Positions 6,784 to 8,793 of a DNA stretch of 8,793 bases are shown here, piece after piece. Position numbers and translations under genes: made by a program. The stretch lies in assembly GCA_964439745.1 (NCBI GenBank), contig CAYTQK010000135.1:1-8793 (forward strand), written 5' to 3'. How positions within the stretch are numbered: the first letter of the stretch is position 1; the number at the start of each line of letters is the position of its first letter. This DNA is from CAYTQK01 sp964439745 (GTDB lineage Bacteria; Desulfobacterota; Desulfobacteria; Desulfobacterales; Desulfosudaceae). A model generated the notes under the pieces. The model was given only the letters and a program-made list of their open reading frames with translations, was not told the origin of the DNA and searched no databases.

Positions 6784-6789
6784 CTCCTT
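6784..6789 (-). promoter_or_regulatory. Ribosome binding site that fixes the hydrolase start
   Basis: AAGGAG on the minus strand, 5 nt before the ATG at 6778, decides this start over the longer GTG-initiated frame at 6805. It lies inside the 36-bp gap after the sigma-54 activator gene. Confidence 0.8.
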
Positions 6790-6814
6790 GATTTTTTTTC
6801 GCCACCGGCGGATG

Positions 6815-8793
6815 TCAGCGGATATTCAATTTTTTCAGGCGGTGGTAGAGGCTGGTGCGCTTCATGCCCAGCATCCGGGCGGCCCCGTCCGGACCGCTGA
6901 TTTTGCCGCCGGTTCTGTCCAGCACAAAGCGGATATACCGCCGCTGCAGTTCGTCCAGGGTCGGCAGATCGGCAAAGGGGTCGCCGCGCAAATCGGCGGC
7001 CTTGTTTTCCAGGTGCAGGGCCAGTTGGCCGTCCGCGGCCAGCAGTACGCCGCGTTCCACCATGTTTTTCAGTTCCCGGATATTGCCCGGCCAGTCATAG
7101 GCCAGCAGTCGTTTTTCATCCTCCGCTGTCAGCGCCAGGCCGGAGCGGTTGTAGCGGGTGGCGTATCTTTTCAGAAAATACCGGACCAAAAGCGGGATAT
7201 CGGCCTTGCGCCGGCGCAGGGGCGGCAGCGAAATAGGGATGACATTCAACCGGTAAAAGAGGTCCTCCCGGAAGCGGCCGGCGGCCACCTCGCCGGCCAG
7301 GTCCCGGTTGGTGGCGGCGATCAGGCGGAAATCCGTGTAAATGGGCTGGGTGCCGCCCAGCCGGGTGATGGTCTTTTCCTGCAGTGCCCGGAGCAGCTTG
7401 ACCTGCACGGATTTGGGGATTTCGCCCACCTCGTCGATAAAAAGGGTGCCGTGGTGGGCCAGTTCCAGCCGTCCCTTGCGGCGGCGGTCCGCACCGGTAA
7501 AGGCCCCTTTTTCATGGCCGAACAGCTCGCTTTCCACCAGTCCTTCCGGAACGGCGGTGGGGTCCACGATGATCAGCGGCCGGTCCCGGCGATCACCGGA
7601 TTCATGCAGGCGGGTGGCAATCAGTTCCTTGCCGGTGCCGGTCTCACCCTGGATCAGGACGGTGCTGTCGGTCGCCGCAATTTTGTCGGTCCGGTCCAGT
7701 ACCTGCCGCATCTCCGGGCTCTCCCCGATCAGGACGGCCGCCGTGGTCTGTTCATGCCGGGGCATGGTTTCGGCGGCCAGCCTGGCCATGTCCCGGCTGA
7801 TGCCGCAGGCATGTTCAATGAAGCTGCCCAGGGTATGGGTCAGCTGGTTCAGCTGGTCCCGGCTTAGAAAGTTGAAACAGTCGGGCAGATAAGTGTTGTC
7901 ATGGTATAAAACGCCGCGGCAGATGCCGTTGATCTTGAAGGGCAGGCAGAGGATGGCCCGGGTCAGGTAGCGTCGTTCTTGTTTGTGTCCTTCCCGGATC
8001 GTTTGAATGGTATTTTGCCGGAAGGCTTCGAAAACCAGGGCCAGGTGGGACCGGAAGGCGGGGGCGAAAACTTCCTGCTCGGTCAGGTGGCAGGTCGCCC
8101 GGACAATCGGCGGTTTCCGGCAGTTGTCCTCGGGAAACCAGAACAGGGCGCCCCGTTCCGCCCCGAAGTAGCGGGTAGTCGATTTCAAAAGACGGCTCAG
8201 GAGGCTGTCCAGATCCGGGTCCGGCATGATCGACTGGACAATATCCATGAACGGAACCAGGAAGCCTTCCTGCCCGGCGGTGGCCGGGCGCAATTCCGGG
8301 GCCGCCGGCAGCAGGTGTCGCAAATCGTCCGGGAAAAAGTCGGCGGCGAAACCTTCCAGTTCCTGCCAGGTCCTGGCAGCCAGCCGCCGGGCGTTTTCCG
8401 GGTCGCTTTGGTGCTGGTAAAGGCGGATGCGCTCGAAGCGGGTCTTGGCCAGCTGGACGGGATCGCCGGCCGTTTCCAGGCAGGCCTCGCTGTTTTTCAG
8501 GTCCGCAGCCGCTTCGGACGGATCCATGCCCAGAGCGATTTTTTCCGCGGCTGCCAGCCGGAGGAGTACCCCCCGCAGATGCAGGTTGGGTTCCTGCAGA
8601 ATGCGGAAAAACTCCACCCCGAAATCCAGGGAGGCGTGCATGGTATAGCCGGCCTGGTACAGGGCGTAGCCCATTTCCAGGAAGGCCGGGGAGGCGTATT
8701 GCCGGATCAGGCCGGCCGCGGCACCTTCTTCGATGTTGCGCACCAGGCAGCGATGGCACTCCTCCAGGCGCCTGGCGGCAAAATAGTAATAGG
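6815..8793 (-). CDS. Sigma-54-dependent activator with TPR-like and GAF-like sensory region (N-terminus outside window)
   Basis: This protein is a sigma-54 activator without a receiver domain, so it probably responds to a ligand or partner protein. Counting from the GTG at 8743, residues 1-150 are helical and TPR-like, about 165-315 look like a GAF domain, and 335-565 form the AAA+ domain with Walker A GETGTGKE (366-373), GAFTGA (413-418) and Walker B LFIDEVGE (434-441). WPGNIREL (551-558) follows, and a Fis-type helix-turn-helix ends the chain (about 600-642, AARMLGMKRTSLYHRLKKL). The frame stays open upstream to the window end, encoding YYYFAARRLEECHRCL just before 8743, and no good ribosome site precedes that GTG, so I treat the gene as truncated by the window. 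The hydrolase gene follows 36 bp downstream and is a plausible functional partner or target. Confidence 0.92.
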   Translation of the reverse strand, partial: YYYFAARRLEECHRCLVRNIEEGAAAGLIRQYASPAFLEMGYALYQAGYTMHASLDFGVEFFRILQEPNLHLRGVLLRLAAAEKIALGMDPSEAAADLKNSEACLETAGDPVQLAKTRFERIRLYQHQSDPENARRLAARTWQELEGFAADFFPDDLRHLLPAAPELRPATAGQEGFLVPFMDIVQSIMPDPDLDSLLSRLLKSTTRYFGAERGALFWFPEDNCRKPPIVRATCHLTEQEVFAPAFRSHLALVFEAFRQNTIQTIREGHKQERRYLTRAILCLPFKINGICRGVLYHDNTYLPDCFNFLSRDQLNQLTHTLGSFIEHACGISRDMARLAAETMPRHEQTTAAVLIGESPEMRQVLDRTDKIAATDSTVLIQGETGTGKELIATRLHESGDRRDRPLIIVDPTAVPEGLVESELFGHEKGAFTGADRRRKGRLELAHHGTLFIDEVGEIPKSVQVKLLRALQEKTITRLGGTQPIYTDFRLIAATNRDLAGEVAAGRFREDLFYRLNVIPISLPPLRRRKADIPLLVRYFLKRYATRYNRSGLALTAEDEKRLLAYDWPGNIRELKNMVERGVLLAADGQLALHLENKAADLRGDPFADLPTLDELQRRYIRFVLDRTGGKISGPDGAARMLGMKRTSLYHRLKKLNIR

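Noticed and set aside
6779..6805. Longer hydrolase start at GTG 6805
   Set aside because: There is no ribosome site before it, whereas AAGGAG sits 5 nt before the ATG at 6778.
6683..7867. 394-codon open frame on the plus strand
   Set aside because: It is antisense to the sigma-54 activator and hydrolase, whose motifs are intact. Long antisense frames are expected in GC-rich genes and this translation shows no family motif.

Overview
The window reads as a high-GC chromosomal segment from an anaerobic, respiratory Gram-negative bacterium. A deltaproteobacterial (Desulfobacterota-type) host fits best, because two sigma-54 activators, a soluble multi-PAS hybrid kinase and a Tat-exported ferredoxin/cytochrome b pair occur together. 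This assignment is inferred from gene content only. Every gene I can support lies on the minus strand, so transcription runs from high to low coordinates.

Layout, in order of transcription. (1) 8793-6815: a sigma-54-dependent activator with a helical, TPR-like N-terminal region, a GAF-like domain, an AAA+ domain and a Fis-type DNA-binding end; its N-terminus lies outside the window. (2) 6778-5813: a metallo-beta-lactamase-fold hydrolase 36 bp downstream, probably in the same transcript. (3) 5812-5402: a 411-bp non-coding region. It holds at least eleven same-orientation copies of a 9-mer close to TT(A/G)T(C/G)AACA, mostly in pairs 11-12 bp apart, then a perfect-consensus sigma-70 promoter (TTGACA-17 bp-TATAAT), then a leader with a 12-bp palindrome. 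(4) 5401-3945: a two-gene operon with a 4-bp ATGA overlap, encoding a Tat-exported, membrane-tethered four-cluster ferredoxin and a four-helix membrane protein that may be a cytochrome b. (5) 3944-3726: a 219-bp spacer with a moderate promoter candidate. (6) 3725-1: a cytoplasmic hybrid histidine kinase (four PAS, HisKA, HATPase, receiver) coupled by another ATGA overlap to an NtrC-type response regulator whose C-terminus runs off the window.

How the parts may work together. The ferredoxin/cytochrome b pair looks like the electron-transfer and quinone-side part of a periplasmic oxidoreductase, but no catalytic subunit is encoded here. The kinase and regulator form a self-contained soluble signalling pair acting on sigma-54 promoters; I found none in the window's spacers. 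The most unusual element is the repeat array. It resembles a DnaA-box cluster (replication origin or DnaA-titrating site), but the minus-strand reading also resembles direct-repeat boxes of OmpR-family regulators such as TorR, placed just upstream of a strong promoter for a respiratory operon. The sequence alone does not decide between these.
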